Source of the DNA: Bagarius yarrelli
Taxonomy: Eukaryota; Chordata; Actinopteri; Siluriformes; Sisoridae
Direction of reading: 5' to 3'
Length of the DNA: 64,000 bases
Assembly: GCA_005784505.1 (NCBI GenBank)
Contig: VCAZ01000015.1
Location: 6,589,168 to 6,653,167, forward strand
Part shown: positions 13,701 to 22,258 of the stretch, one piece after another
Position numbering within the stretch: the stretch's first letter is position 1
Layout of the letters: every line of letters begins with the position of its first letter
The notes under the pieces: generated by a model
Database searches by the model: none
What the model saw: the letters and a program-made list of their open reading frames with translations, nothing else
Told to the model about the DNA's origin: nothing
Translations under genes and position numbers: made by a program

Positions 13701-16700
13701 TCCTCTTCTTTTTTAATGGGTCGACAAAGAGACAATAAGCTCCAGTGGACGTTTTCCAGTGATGACCTTGTCTTCCAGACAAGACCACAGAAACTTAGGA
13801 CCACATGAATAACTTGCTGGTTTGTCTGGTCAGAGGAAAACTGACCCCTCGACTGATCCTGGTTTCTTCCAAGGCTTTTTTTCCCTCAATTTTATCACCG
13901 ATGGAGTTTTGGTTCCTTGCTGATGTTGCCACTGGCTTGCTTAGTTGGGGACTCTTAATTAATTAAGATATTAAGTAGAATTTCTTTTAGCAAGTTTTAA
14001 TGTCATATAAAAAAGTCAATAAAGGTGACTTGACTTTGAAGATGCCTGGGCTTCAAGGTTATACGTTTCCGGAATTCTGGTGTTGGTATTTAGTCCCATT
14101 CTTTCTCGATACATATTTCCAGCTGCTGCCTCTGTAAGACATCCTTTTTATAGCTAATCATGTTACAGATCTGATGTCAATTAACGTATTTTGTTATATA
14201 AATATTCTCCCAGATAAATCTTTTTAAGATGTATTGCTTTTTTAGCCCTTTGTTGCCCTTGTGACAACTATTTTGAGACCTATTACAGGCATCAAATTTA
14301 AAATTTGAGCTTATTTAATGGATAAAATTTCTCAGTTTAAACATTTGTTATCTTATCTATGTTCTATTGTGAATATCGGCTCATGTGATTAAAAAGACTT
14401 TTCGTTTTTTAATCAAGTCTAAAAAAAACTCCCCAACTTATACAAAATATATAGTAACAGTAAATTGTTTTTTGCAAGTTTTTACTCAGATAGAAAGTAA
14501 GCCAGACTTTTACTAGAATTCAGTTGATGCTGAGAGGTGGGAGGAAAGTGTACAAGATCAGCAGGCTGGTTATTAAGGGCAATCCATAAATCATTGTCAA
14601 ACTCTATTATAGGGTCAAAGCGCACAGTGAGAACAGCAAAACAGAGGAATCTACAATCACAGATACAAAAGCCTGTAAGGGTCAAATGCAGAAAGTAACT
14701 AGAAAACAATGGAAACTGGAACCACTGAAAACAAAGGCTTGGAACGATGAGCCGTAGCAATAGAGCCAATACAGGGCAGAATACAGAAAAACAGAGGAAC
14801 TTTACAGAGGGTCCCAAAAAGTACTCAGTGGCATCATGGAAGTTCAGAGACACTTTAAAAGACATTTTTTACAAAGATGCACAAATTTAAATTAGAAAAA
14901 TGTCATTTCTACGCCAATAAACAACGCATTTCCTTTGTACAGGTGACAACCCTGCAGTGTTGGGTGCAGGTTATTTTGGGATGTTATAATGTGTGATTTT
15001 TTAGTAAAGTAATAATCTTAATAGATTATAGGGTGATTTAAAATATACAGTATGTTGTATGTTCAATTCCCAAATGCACCAAACTGCTGGGCGCTAAAGC
15101 AGGATCATTAACCCCTAACTACACAGTGGTATAATTGTAATTCACCCTAAAAAGGGCGTACCCAAATTGTATAAATTAAAAAAAAATGTAAAGGAAAATA
15201 AAAATTCCGATTTAAGGTCAACATTGTTTTTCATCCCTGTTCAACAACAGCAATTTGACGGTTCTGTTTGAACGTAGAAACTATTTATTAATGTTTTTTT
15301 TTTGTTTTTATTTAGTTTTTCACTCATTCATATAAAATGATTTAAAGTTTACATGTTTAAAGGATGTCTTGGTTTTAATTAATTCAGAACATATCTATAT
15401 TTCTTATTTCTGTAACTTTTTAAGACCTGTCTGTGACTGTGTCATGGACGTTACAGCAGTTAAATGCCCGAAATATCTCTGACTCCATCTAGAGGCTGTC
15501 TGCGGTAGCACAACACAAAGTGAAACTAAAATGCATTATTTTTTGGGTCGTGCTTCTCGAAATGTAACAGTTGAGGGCTGATAAAAGGTTAATCCCTCCT
15601 ACCTCAAAGACTAAAGGTGTGGTTGGTGTATCTGATGGTAAGACATTTGGGGCGGTGGTGGCTCAAATGTTTATGGTGCTTAAGTCAGTGTTTAGATGAC
15701 TGGGAAGCCCCACTGCCACCAGTCGCCACCGTTGGAGCTTTAATCACGACCCTTAACCTTTTCTGTGCCAAGGGGGCGCTATATCATAGCTGACCTTGGA
15801 ACTAAGTCCAACTTTTTAAGATGGGATCTACGGAGAAACAAATTCAGACATGTAAGTTATGAGGAGGGGCTCCTTTCCTTTAACCTCATCTGGGTAGGTA
15901 CTAACCTCTTATACCAGAAACATGTTACAAGACCTCCTCTAATGAAACTCCTCTGGCACAATTAAAGTTTGTCCCATGTAAAAGTTGTTCTGCTTCATAA
16001 ACGTGCAATTTTCTTCTGCTTCAATGAATCAACTTTGAGAATGGTTTACTTTTTTATATCCCCCTTTCACAGGTGCCCACAGTGGTGGCCTGGCGGTGCT
16101 GGAAATCAAACCTCGGTCTTTCAGGTATCAGTCCAACACCTTAACCACTAAGCCACCACTTCCCACGACTTGCAATTTATCTTCAGGGTTGGGGGTTAAG
16201 GGTCGTGATTAGTGGAAGCTCGGTGGTGCTGGAAATTAAACTTCCGAGTCCAACGCCTTAACCACTGAGCTACCACTTTTATTATTTAATGGTATTTAAG
16301 TTACCTTTTAGAGGTTTAATATTAAGGTTAATGCATCAGATGATTAGTAGGCTGGTTACGGTTGGTGTAATTCTATTTGTTACTTAGTATTCATGCTTGT
16401 TTTACATTGCAATCCTGGTAGTAGATGTTTAGCAGGTGTAAGGCAGAAGTTCTGGGCATAACAGGATTGTAGCATGAATGCATTTGTACAGATCATAAGA
16501 ATTTTATATGCATGAATGAGCTAATGGAAAAGGAACTGTAAGTAGGAAACAGATGTAACGTTTCAGTTTAGTCACTTGAAAGAACATTTACACTTACATC
16601 ATTTGGCAGACACCTTTATTCAGACTTACATTCATCTCTCTCTTTTTTTTTTTTTTTTTTACACACACACTACTGAGCAATTGGGAGTTAAGGGCTGAGG

Positions 16701-19700
16701 GCCTTGCTCAGGGGCAAACAGTGGTGGTGGTGGTGGTGGGAATCGATCCCCAGTCTTTCTGGTATCAGTCCAACACCTTAACGTTTAAGCCACCACGTCC
16801 CCGTTTTCAATGATAACCATCGTTTAGTTACAGTAAGCTGTATTAATCGGATAAACATGATAAAATATAAGAAACAGAAACTAAACTAAGAAAAATGAGG
16901 GGTTTTTTTCACCTAAATGCAATCTTACTTTTATAAAATTCTGTTTTTATATCTGTTTTTAACAGTTAAATAAATAAATACATAAAATTGTGCAGTGTAT
17001 ACATGTAATACTGTTTTAATGTATTTGTGATTATAACTTTTATTACTATTAATTGTTCATATCTACCTTTCATTGGCCCTTATGGAAGTTGTGTGTTTGT
17101 TGTTTGTGGTATTTATCAGCATGTTACACACCAGTTCGGCATCAGAGCGTTCTCTTTGCCCCGGAACATGATCCCAACATTAGTGGCATGGTCTCTGGAT
17201 GAGTAGAAGTCAGTGTAATCACCTAAAGAAAAAAATACACTATAGATGAAAAGAACTGCTGACTAAACAACTTAATTTAAAACAAATACACTATATGACC
17301 AAAAGTTTCTGGACACCTTATCAGCATATCCATAACTGTCTTTCCTGGAACTAAAGAGGTCCAAACGTTGTTCCGGCATGTCAATGCCTCTTTTTACAAA
17401 ATGCCTAAATTCTATGAAGACATGCTGTGTTATGGCTTGAAGGAATAAATTTAGGTGTCCTGCACAAAACTATGACATCAACCTCAGAGATAAAGACTTA
17501 GAGTGAGACTAAATCTTACATTTACATTCAAAGCATTTAGCAGACGCTCTTGTCCAGAGTAACGTAAAAAAGTGCTTTGAGTCACATCACTGAACAGCTC
17601 ATTACTGGTACAATAGATCACGAATCAAAGTGTAACAACCACAAAAACTGTTAAAAGAGGAGCATGCGAGTGCTAGGTATTTAGGAAAAAGGGGGGTCTT
17701 CAATTGTCTCTTGAAGACAGTCAGTGACTCGGCTGTTGATGAACATCATTCCACTGTCCTGATGCCAGAACAAAGTAAAAAAGTCTTAAATCTTAAATAG
17801 GATGTTAAAAAAACATATGGGTGTTGCTGGTCAGGTGTCTAATACTTTTGGTGGTAATATTTATGCAGTGTTTATGATTGACTTGATTTTTTGATCAGTT
17901 GAGTTTGCAGTCAAATATTTGGTATTAACCAATGGTGGGCCGTCAGGGCCAGCGGGACCTTCTCCGCTGGTCCAAATAAAAAAAAAATACAATTGTGTGA
18001 AAACTGTTTTTCCTAAATATTTAGATTTGTTTTAACTATTTTTTTTTATTACATTTAGATTTATTTTTATTAGTTTAAAGTTCACAAAATTGCCTATGAT
18101 TAGTTTTGTTGTGGTTGAACTAGAATATCCTACATTATAAAGGTCTGGGACAGAACTGCAGGCTAAAAATCACATCGGATTGAAAGCAAAAAAAAAAAAA
18201 ATCAGTGAGTCGCAATGATCGCGCAATCCGACCTTTATTCATTCAGTGAGAACTGGCGACTTGTGTGAGTGTTGAGTGACCTGACAAAACTGAGAAAAGT
18301 TTAACTTTATGCAAACATGGAGTGACTTGTTGCAGTGACTACCCATGGGAGTAAGGACGCTAGAACGCATGTGGTTTGTGGCAAAGATCACACACGGCTT
18401 TAGCAATTGAATGTGCAAGTAATTTGCTTAGCTGATGGTCACCGGCAAAGACCAGCAGGAAAGATTTGTTTAATAAAGTTACTAATTTAACTTAATAAGA
18501 TACAAAAGAGGTGTTAAAAAAAAATTATTTTAAAAAATGGGCTTTAGAATTTATAAAGCCGAACATCAATAAAAAAAACACCTAATAAATTCTAGGCAAA
18601 CATTTTTTTAGAAAAGACAATTTGCTATATTTTTTGTTTGCTTATTCTTGTTGTTTAATATATATTTGCTGTAGTTTGCCTAAACCCCACCGAGGCATTT
18701 CATTGTACATCGTGCCTCTGACATCTGTACATATGACAAAAGAACCTGAGACTTTTAATAAAAGAACATTTACAGTATTGTCTGTATACTGTTCTAATAA
18801 CCACTGAGTTATATAGCAAAAGGGGGAGGGAAAAGGGGCAGAATAAAAGGTGTGTTATGGCAGGAGAGGCAGTATGATACAGATGTTTGATACTCACCGA
18901 TCTCAGCTGGAAGATGCATTAATGCAATGCTCTGGTCAACAAAAGCTCTGGAAAGAAAAAAACACAGAACAATAATTGAAAAAATAATTATCTGGGTTCA
19001 CAAGAAGGTTCGATGCCTGGGCATCTCCGGTTTCCTCCCACAGTTCAAAAACATGTATGTTGGGTCGATTGGTGATTCTACAATTGGCCATAAGAGTAAG
19101 TGTATGTGTGGCCCTGTGATGGACTGGCGACCTGTTCAGGGTGTACCCCTCCTGCCCTTCGCCCGTTTAAGAGACCGATGGGATAGACTCCAGCAGATCC
19201 CCATGACCCCGAATTAGAATAAGCGGGTATAGAAGATGAATGAATGAAAAATAATTATCTGTGGTCATTTTCAGAAAACTGTCAGATCATTTATTTAACT
19301 GGCACTTAATGTTAGCTGGCTATTAATTCATAAATAATAGCCTAATATAATATAACAATAATAGAAAACATAAATTAATTTAGGTAATCAAACTGAGATC
19401 AAAAAGGGAGAAGCGAGGGCAATTTTTAACAAAGTTTCTCAAAGTTATAAAGCACAATTTGATGCTGAGGTTGAAATTTGTACCAGTGAAAATTCCATTA
19501 CAACCCATATTTTCCACTGATTAAAATATAAGATCAACTTGTTAGTGTTGAATGTTAATCAAAGCTGTGAGTTTAATCATAGACCCATCTGCAAATGGGA
19601 TTGAGCAGGCCTACCTCAATGCTCATTGACATGCGATAAATGTTAGGTCCCCTGCTGAATGTTAAACATGGTAATATATATATATCTCACCTTAATAATG

Positions 19701-19904
19701 TGAAAATGTGACTGATATTATGTGTATTGGGAGCAGGAACAAAAAAGATTAAAAAATGGCCAGAAAGATGACACAGTTAGGAGCTTGGATTCTATCTTTG
19801 TGACAAGGTGGTCTACAAGGCGCTGATTTTTTTTAACATAGTATCTTATTTAGATATAGTATAATTCCACACGTTTATAAATTAGATATAGATATATATA
19901 TATC

Positions 19905-19935
<31 letters not shown>

Positions 19936-20539
19936 TATTCAACAATTGAACTATTTTGCCTTCTTTAACCGCACTGTAATCATACATGGGACCAGATAGA
20001 TAATCAGAGACGAGGATCATCAAAAAATTTATTCAATTATTTTATATTAAATAACATAACAGTAATGTTACGTTTGTTTTGGACCAGTATTTTATTCTGC
20101 TATATAAAAGTGTGTGTACATCATCTATTTATTTATCTACCTAAATGCTTCTACGCTGTAGATCAAAACATTTCTGTGAATGGTTGGTTAAAACACAAAA
20201 AATAAAATATTAACAGTTTCGATGTCTGATTTCTTTAGAATTATAATTATTTAACTTATTAACAATTAAATAATTATTTTTAATTATTGAACTAGTTCTT
20301 ATTGGATTCATCCAGTTTCTTATTTTAACTCTTAGTAATGTGTGGCCAGTGCTGGACTTGTCTCACAGGACTGAAAGGCGAATCACCTTGTGTGTGGTGT
20401 GGTGTGTGTGTGTGTACCTAGCCCTTAGTTCGTGATGTCTCTCAGTGTCGGCTCGTCCGCGCGCAGCAGGTCTGTAGAAGCCGTCGAGTCTCTTCTCCAT
20501 GCGCCCGAACCCAACGCCATGAACGCGTTCAAAGTAGGC

Positions 20540-20577
<38 letters not shown>

Positions 20578-20916
20578 TAATACACTGACTCTATAGTTGC
20601 CCAACGCTCATGCACAAAGCAGTACAACGCCGACCTGATCGAACACATGTTGGTGCTGGGAGAGTTGCGGTCCGGTGAAGAGGTGTTTAATGACACTCAG
20701 GTCCAGGATCTGATCCCCGACGGCCACTCCGACCCTCCGACGAGTCTTAACATCATCATTATTCATCGGTTAATCACTTCACATCGATTCACTGACCAAA
20801 ACTAAACAAAACAAACTAAAAACAGTCTCACTTACATTGTCCGGCGTGGAAAAAACTCCGTAAGGGAGGTTGTACAAAGAAAAGTCCGAGTTTGTATCTA
20901 TTTTTATAAAAGACAT
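952..20916 (-). CDS. fah: Fumarylacetoacetase, 14 coding exons, frame broken in exon 3
   Basis: Hydrolyses 4-fumarylacetoacetate to fumarate and acetoacetate in the cytosol, the last step of tyrosine catabolism. Exons run right to left: 20836-20916, 20635-20745, 20418-20538, 18898-18947, 17132-17222, 12027-12124, 10209-10261, 9826-9925, 7558-7688, 6492-6567, 6340-6386, 2753-2854, 1430-1547, 952-1028. All have GT donors and AG acceptors. Apart from exon 3 (121 nt instead of 122), lengths and phases equal those I know for human FAH up to the last exon, so human numbering applies. The catalytic set is visible: metal ligands D126, E199, E201 and D233; H133; R237, Q240, K253, T350 and E364. Expected length is 418 aa, against 419 in human. 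Read literally, the frame stops at 20425-20427 after about 100 residues. Start chosen at MSFI, the family start, with A at -3. Identity is certain; whether this copy is functional is not. Confidence 0.95.
1430..1547 (-). CDS. fah: FAH exon 13 (E364)
   Basis: A 118-nt exon coding DPGSFGSMLELSWRGSKVIE and then LGGGETRTFLKDGDEVMLT. It holds active-site E364. The donor is G|GTAGGA. Confidence 0.96.
2047..2206. mobile_element. Short palindromic MITE in FAH intron 12
   Basis: Two inverted arms of about 40 bp, 2061-2103 and 2155-2203, contain GTCCTGCAGMGTTTAGCTCC and its complement, with a spacer of about 50 bp. This is the layout of short palindromic teleost MITEs. It lies at the end of a 139-codon open frame (1675-2094), which I do not regard as a gene. 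Confidence 0.65.
2753..2854 (-). CDS. fah: FAH exon 12 (T350)
   Basis: A 102-nt exon coding YMYWTMKQQLAHHTVNGCN and then VRPGDLLASGTISGP, including T350. The donor is CCG|GTCAGT. A (AC)n tract at about 2709-2738 lies 15 bp into the intron. Confidence 0.96.
3343..3587 (+). repeat. tRNA-derived SINE, family B
   Basis: The tRNA-like head has TGGCTCAAATGGTTAAGG (box A region) and GGGCTCAAGCCCC (box B region). The body reads CCAGGGGCGCTGTA and ACTAAGATGGGATATGCGAA, and the tail GAAATTGAATG. The same body recurs at about 4.0, 4.2, 12.4, 15.7, 47.5 and 52.5 kb. Confidence 0.75.
3619..3710. repeat. Inverted repeat, about 37-bp arms with a 17-nt loop
   Basis: The arms 3619-3655 and 3673-3710 are near-perfect reverse complements built on CATTAACAAGCCAAAATAAA and GCAAAACAAATT. 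It is a strong hairpin in DNA or RNA, in FAH intron 11 just after a family B SINE. Confidence 0.85.
4001..4194 (-). repeat. SINE family B, inverted copy
   Basis: It has the complement of the family B tail and body (CAGTGAAATTCTT, TTAGTAAGTTGAGGTC, CAGCTATGATACAGCGCC). The tRNA-like head is mostly lost. Confidence 0.65.
4198..4482 (-). repeat. SINE family B, inverted, with duplicated tail
   Basis: It is more complete than the adjacent copy and reaches the head (CTTAAACCCAGG, CACCTTAACCTTTTAAGCCA). The AAATGCATGTAAAGGTAAA tail is internally duplicated. Confidence 0.7.
5250..5293 (+). repeat. (CT)n microsatellite
   Basis: An uninterrupted CT dinucleotide run in FAH intron 11. Confidence 0.95.
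5821..5992 (+). repeat. tRNA-derived SINE, family A (V-SINE-like)
   Basis: The head is GTAGCTCAGTGGTTAAGATG (box A). The family A body follows: GAGCAAGGCCCTTAA type, TGCTCAGCTGTATAA, then GCGCTCTGGATAAG..CGTCTGCC..ATGCTGTAAA. This is the commonest repeat in the window, with about twenty copies on both strands. Confidence 0.75.
6340..6386 (-). CDS. fah: FAH exon 11
   Basis: A 47-nt exon coding GDGMSEAATICRSNFK, nearly identical to the human segment. Intron 10 between it and exon 10 is only 105 bp. Confidence 0.95.
6492..6567 (-). CDS. fah: FAH exon 10
   Basis: A 76-nt exon coding DPEPLPYLQHQDPYTFNINL and then FVSIK. The acceptor is TTTTAG and the donor G|GTAGGC. Confidence 0.94.
6568..7557 (-). 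other. fah: FAH intron 9
   Basis: Single-copy-looking AT-rich sequence with a degenerate (GGAT)n tract at about 7449-7490, close to exon 9. I see nothing else. Confidence 0.7.
7558..7688 (-). CDS. fah: FAH exon 9 (R237, Q240, K253)
   Basis: A 131-nt exon coding ARDIQAWEYVPLGPFLGKNF and then GTTISPWVVPMEALMPF. It holds R237, Q240 and K253. Residue 241 is Ala where human has Lys. The exon starts 19 bp from a long (GA)n tract. Confidence 0.96.
7707..7742 (+). repeat. (GA)n microsatellite beside FAH exon 9
   Basis: A GA dinucleotide run, continuing as degenerate AGAGAAAG to about 7775. On the coding strand it is a (TC)n tract that may serve as the pyrimidine tract upstream of exon 9. Confidence 0.9.
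8705..9180 (-). mobile_element. LTR-like or LINE-tail-like repeat, inverted copy
   Basis: Shares several features in reverse orientation with 58800-59240: TTTACACA, AACTGCACCTTGGGTT beside a TAAATAAAC poly(A)-type signal, a GACTA/AGCTTAGC-rich segment, TATAGCCCTTGTG, and CATGTGATTCC...CTTCCTGTTTTGTCC. The (TAGAC)n at about 8829-8856 is internal. It may be a solo LTR or a retroposon 3' end; the class is not resolved. Confidence 0.4.
9826..9925 (-). CDS. fah: FAH exon 8 (metal ligand D233)
   Basis: A 100-nt exon coding AFFVGPGNKLGEPIPIEKAH and then EHIFGMVLMNDWS. It contains D233 in the MNDWSARD signature of the fumarylacetoacetase superfamily. The donor is G|GTGAGT. Confidence 0.96.
10209..10261 (-). 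CDS. fah: FAH exon 7 (metal ligands E199, E201)
   Basis: A 53-nt exon coding KPPVFGPSKQLDIELEM. The two acidic residues of LDIELEM are metal ligands. The donor is ATG|GTAAG. Confidence 0.95.
10402..10786. repeat. Three abutting family A SINE segments in mixed orientation
   Basis: 10402-10478 is a minus-strand tail half (CATTTACAGCATTTGGCAGA, AACTG). 10479-10659 is a nearly full plus-strand copy from GGAAGTGGTGGCTCATGG to AATGCTGTAAAATGTAAATG. 10660-10786 is a minus-strand head half ending AACCACTAAGCTACAACTGC. The layout suggests that a plus copy inserted into an older minus copy and split it. Confidence 0.8.
11561..11719 (-). repeat. SINE family A
   Basis: A minus-strand copy with tail CATTTAGCAGACACCCTCAC, body GCTGAGCAATTGGGGG and head ACCTTAACCACTGTGCTACC. 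It lies in FAH intron 6, about 300 bp from exon 6. Confidence 0.75.
12027..12124 (-). CDS. fah: FAH exon 6
   Basis: A 98-nt exon coding LPVGYHGRASSVVVSGT and then PIRRPQGQMRPDA, a strongly conserved strand of the beta-roll catalytic domain (includes R142 and Y159). The acceptor is CCTCAG and the donor A|GTAATC. Confidence 0.96.
12395..12696 (-). repeat. SINE family B with duplicated tRNA-like head
   Basis: Tail and body as in the other family B copies. The head segment GGTGGGGCTTRAACCCAGGT occurs twice, at about 12558 and 12618, which is a local tandem duplication inside the element. Confidence 0.75.
13457..14446. mobile_element. Non-autonomous DNA transposon with long terminal inverted repeats
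   Basis: The left end TACAACCCGAACTCCGGAAA and about 180 bp inward pair with the complement of the right end at about 14260-14446. Both ends contain CAAATCACATGAGCtGATATT, CACAATAGAACA and CAAAATGAGCTCATTTCAAA-like blocks. The interior retains text resembling the transposon body but no transposase frame. A second repeat (13800-14040) has inserted. A Tc1/mariner-type origin is likely but unproven. Confidence 0.7.
13800..14040 (+). repeat. Teleost interspersed repeat ending AATAAAGGTGACTTGACTT
   Basis: Contains CTGATCCTGGTTTCTTCCAA, TCACCGATGGAGTTTTGGTT, GGCTTGCTTAGTTGGGGAC and the tail AATAAAGGTGACTTGACTT. The complementary copy at 30435-30648 shares all of these. Confidence 0.65.
15058..15165 (+). 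repeat. Degenerate family A SINE
   Basis: An old copy recognisable from GTTCAATTCCC, CTGCTGGGCGCTAAAGCAGG and TTAACCCCTAACT. Confidence 0.45.
15649..15860 (+). repeat. SINE family B
   Basis: A plus-strand copy with head GGTGGTGGCTCAAATG and body AAGGGGGCGCTATATCATAG and TTAAGATGGGATCTACGGAG. Confidence 0.65.
16069..16164 (-). repeat. SINE family A, head half
   Basis: A minus-strand head with GGCGGTGCTGGAAATCAAAC and CCAACACCTTAACCACTAAG. Truncated. Confidence 0.65.
16188..16280 (-). repeat. SINE family A, head half, second copy
   Basis: The same head orientation (CGGTGGTGCTGGAAATTAAA, CAACGCCTTAACCACTGAGC), 24 bp after the previous piece. Confidence 0.65.
16584..16802 (-). repeat. SINE family A with internal poly(T) and (GGT)n
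   Basis: A near full-length minus-strand copy. It contains a T run at about 16646-16660 and a (GGT)n expansion at about 16721-16739 inside the element. Confidence 0.75.
17132..17222 (-). CDS. fah: FAH exon 5 (active-site H133, D126, Y128)
   Basis: A 91-nt exon coding GDYTDFYSSRDHATNVG, followed by IMFRGKENALMPNW. It carries metal ligand D126, substrate-contact Y128 and general-base H133. It is intact with a GT donor. Confidence 0.96.
17223..18897 (-). other. fah: FAH intron 4
   Basis: Holds the CACTATATG-type MITE. 17930-18600 is AT-rich single-copy-looking sequence with poly(A) runs and no coding signal. Confidence 0.65.
17287..17863. mobile_element. MITE of the CACTATATGNCCAAAAGT family
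   Basis: The left end CACTATATGACCAAAAGTTT and the right end near 17835-17863 (GTCAGGTGTCTAATACTTTTGG) are complementary termini. The interior carries GAAGACATGCTGTGTTATGG and a fragment of family A SINE at 17516-17565. Relatives are at about 39.4, 41.9, 51.2 and 55.1 kb. Confidence 0.55.
18898..18947 (-). CDS. fah: FAH exon 4
   Basis: A 50-nt exon coding AFVDQSIALMHLPAEI, the join between the N-terminal domain and the catalytic domain. The donor is G|GTGAGTA and the acceptor CCAG. Length and phase match the human exon. Confidence 0.95.
19010..19245 (+). repeat. Teleost interspersed repeat (LINE-tail or SINE type)
   Basis: Contains the widespread fish text GGTTTCCTCCCACAGTTCAA, CCCTGTGATGGACTGGCGAC, CTGTTCAGGGTGTACCCC and GATAGACTCCAGCAG, ending in a GAATGAATGA tail. 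A partly related module in the opposite sense lies at 62195-62395. Confidence 0.6.
19888..19937 (+). repeat. (TA)n/ATATCT microsatellite
   Basis: A self-complementary TA-rich dinucleotide tract in FAH intron 3. Confidence 0.85.
20390..20415 (+). repeat. (TG)n tract abutting the FAH exon 3 donor
   Basis: On the minus strand this is an interrupted (AC)n run starting two bases after the GT of the exon 3 donor, so the intron opens GTACACACAC. Confidence 0.9.
20418..20538 (-). pseudogene. fah: FAH exon 3, disrupted by three single-base indels
   Basis: The homologous exon begins PTLNAFMALGSGAW, then needs a frame change at about 20496 (one extra A) to read EETRRLLQ. It needs a second at about 20470 (one base missing) to read LLRADEPTLRD, and a third at about 20436 (one base missing) to read HHELRA. 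The first two cancel; the third leaves the frame open to a TAA at 20425-20427. The splice sites are intact and the end phase is right. Conserved residues persist between the breaks, so the damage is very recent or is sequence error. Human exon 3 is 122 nt; this is 121. Confidence 0.85.
20542..20575 (+). repeat. (AC)17 tract forming the FAH exon 3 acceptor region
   Basis: On the minus strand this is (GT)n running directly into TTAG|CCT. It occupies the place of the pyrimidine tract of intron 2. Confidence 0.92.
20635..20745 (-). CDS. fah: FAH exon 2
   Basis: Codes residues 28-64, including VGVAVGDQILDLSVIKHLF of the N-terminal domain. It is 111 nt, as in human. The donor CAG|GTCGGC and the acceptor, which follows a purine-rich GATGATGTTAAG, are both weak. 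Intron 1 is only 90 bp. Confidence 0.9.
20836..20916 (-). CDS. fah: FAH exon 1
   Basis: Codes residues 1-27, from MSFIKID to the conserved NLPYGVFST stretch of the N-terminal SH3-like domain. The donor is AAT|GTAAGTG with phase 0. The ATG at 20914-20916 has A at -3. The frame stays open upstream, with another ATG at 20998-21000. Confidence 0.95.
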
Positions 20917-22258
20917 TCTGGACCTACAGTTTAACTCGCGAGCACTTTGCAAAGTAAGCAGCAGCGTTAATAAAGCGTTCCAGATGTTGCCAGCAGCCAT
21001 ATGAAGCTGCCGCCGCCTCCTTAAAGTTGCCAGGTTGACTTTTATAATGATGCAAATAAGACACGAGTTTAAAAAAAACTGTACACAAAATAAAAATGAT
21101 CTATAATTAAGATTAATCAAATGTATACACACAACAGCCTATAAACAGCCCAAGATTATATAGTATAACAAGTGGTAGCCTATTAATTAAGGTCCTGAGC
21201 TGGTAAATGAAAGATCTTAAGGTAGATTTCCAGGAACACCAAGCACTACTGGGCCCCTGAGCATGGCCCCTAACTGATCAATTGTGTAAAATAAATGAAT
21301 AAGGGTGTCTTCTATACACCAAAAATGGAAATGTAAAACAGATGTCTACAATATTTAATGATCTGGCAACCCAGAGAGCAGTAAGAGTAACGAGCCAATC
21401 ATAGACCACCTCGCACATCCTCCCTACTCCAGCTGCTCTCATTGATTGGCTGAAACCAAACGACACCGAACCACATACACAAGGGCACTTTCAAAGTGTG
21501 CAAAAATAAAGTTTTTTACCCTCTGTGTAGTGCCCCATCTACACACACTACTAGAGAGTCGTTTTGGATTCAACCTCTGATTCAAAACTATTGAAAATGA
21601 CTCAGCATAAAAAAGCCCAAACTATTTTTTTCTGCTTTATTCAGATCAAAGCTGAAGAAAGTGAAAATAAAATAACACTCATCATCATCATCATCATCAT
21701 CAATCAACAGTCACGTTACAATAATTCTAAATAATAAATGAATTAGTTATAGTCTTTAAGGGAAAACAATCAGTCACTAATAAAGTAAATACAGATTAAT
21801 TAACACCCCCAAATTCAAAATCAATCACACACAGCGAGTCGCCGTTCCATCTACCACGTTACGCATAATTTGTCCATCTTGCCCATGGGAGGACACATGG
21901 CCCACCAGAAGCTGCTACTGATCAGCTGTGTGTGTATATACGTGCTATGCGATGAGTGTACTGGGTGCAACAGTAAAGTATCCTGCTAAAGTGAGTACAG
22001 ACAGACAACCAACCAACAGTGAGAGCGTGGTCTTAATCCAACATTTCTTGAAGGTTACATTGGTTAACACAAAAGATTCGCTTCAATCTCTGTAAGATAG
22101 ACCAATAAGGGTCAGTGTAAACAGTGTTCCGAACCCCAACGATGGAGCCGATTTGATACAATCATACCAGTACCCGTCGTGTACCACACACACTCGTGTC
22201 AGTGTGTTGAGATTAATCCACCCTTAAAATCACTATCCGTCAGTTGCGTCCTGAAGCA
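20917..22258. other. FAH 5' flank to ZFAND6 3' end
   Basis: FAH promoter side. GC-rich 5' UTR-like sequence lies just upstream of the FAH start to about 21015, with no TATA box evident. A degenerate plus-strand family A SINE lies at about 21195-21325 and an (ATC)n tract at about 21680-21702. Minus-strand AATAAA motifs lie at 21636-21641 and 22259-22264 and could end ZFAND6 transcripts. No other gene is seen. Confidence 0.5.

Larger units (their letters stand above)
12125..17131 (-). other. fah: FAH intron 5 (5.0 kb)
   Basis: The largest FAH intron. It is mostly repeat: one family B SINE, the TIR transposon with its inserted repeat, and five further SINE pieces. No exon-like conserved frame was found between them. 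Confidence 0.8.
18948..20417 (-). other. fah: FAH intron 3
   Basis: Holds the 19010-19245 repeat and the TA microsatellite. 19950-20340 is AT-rich without features. Confidence 0.65.
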
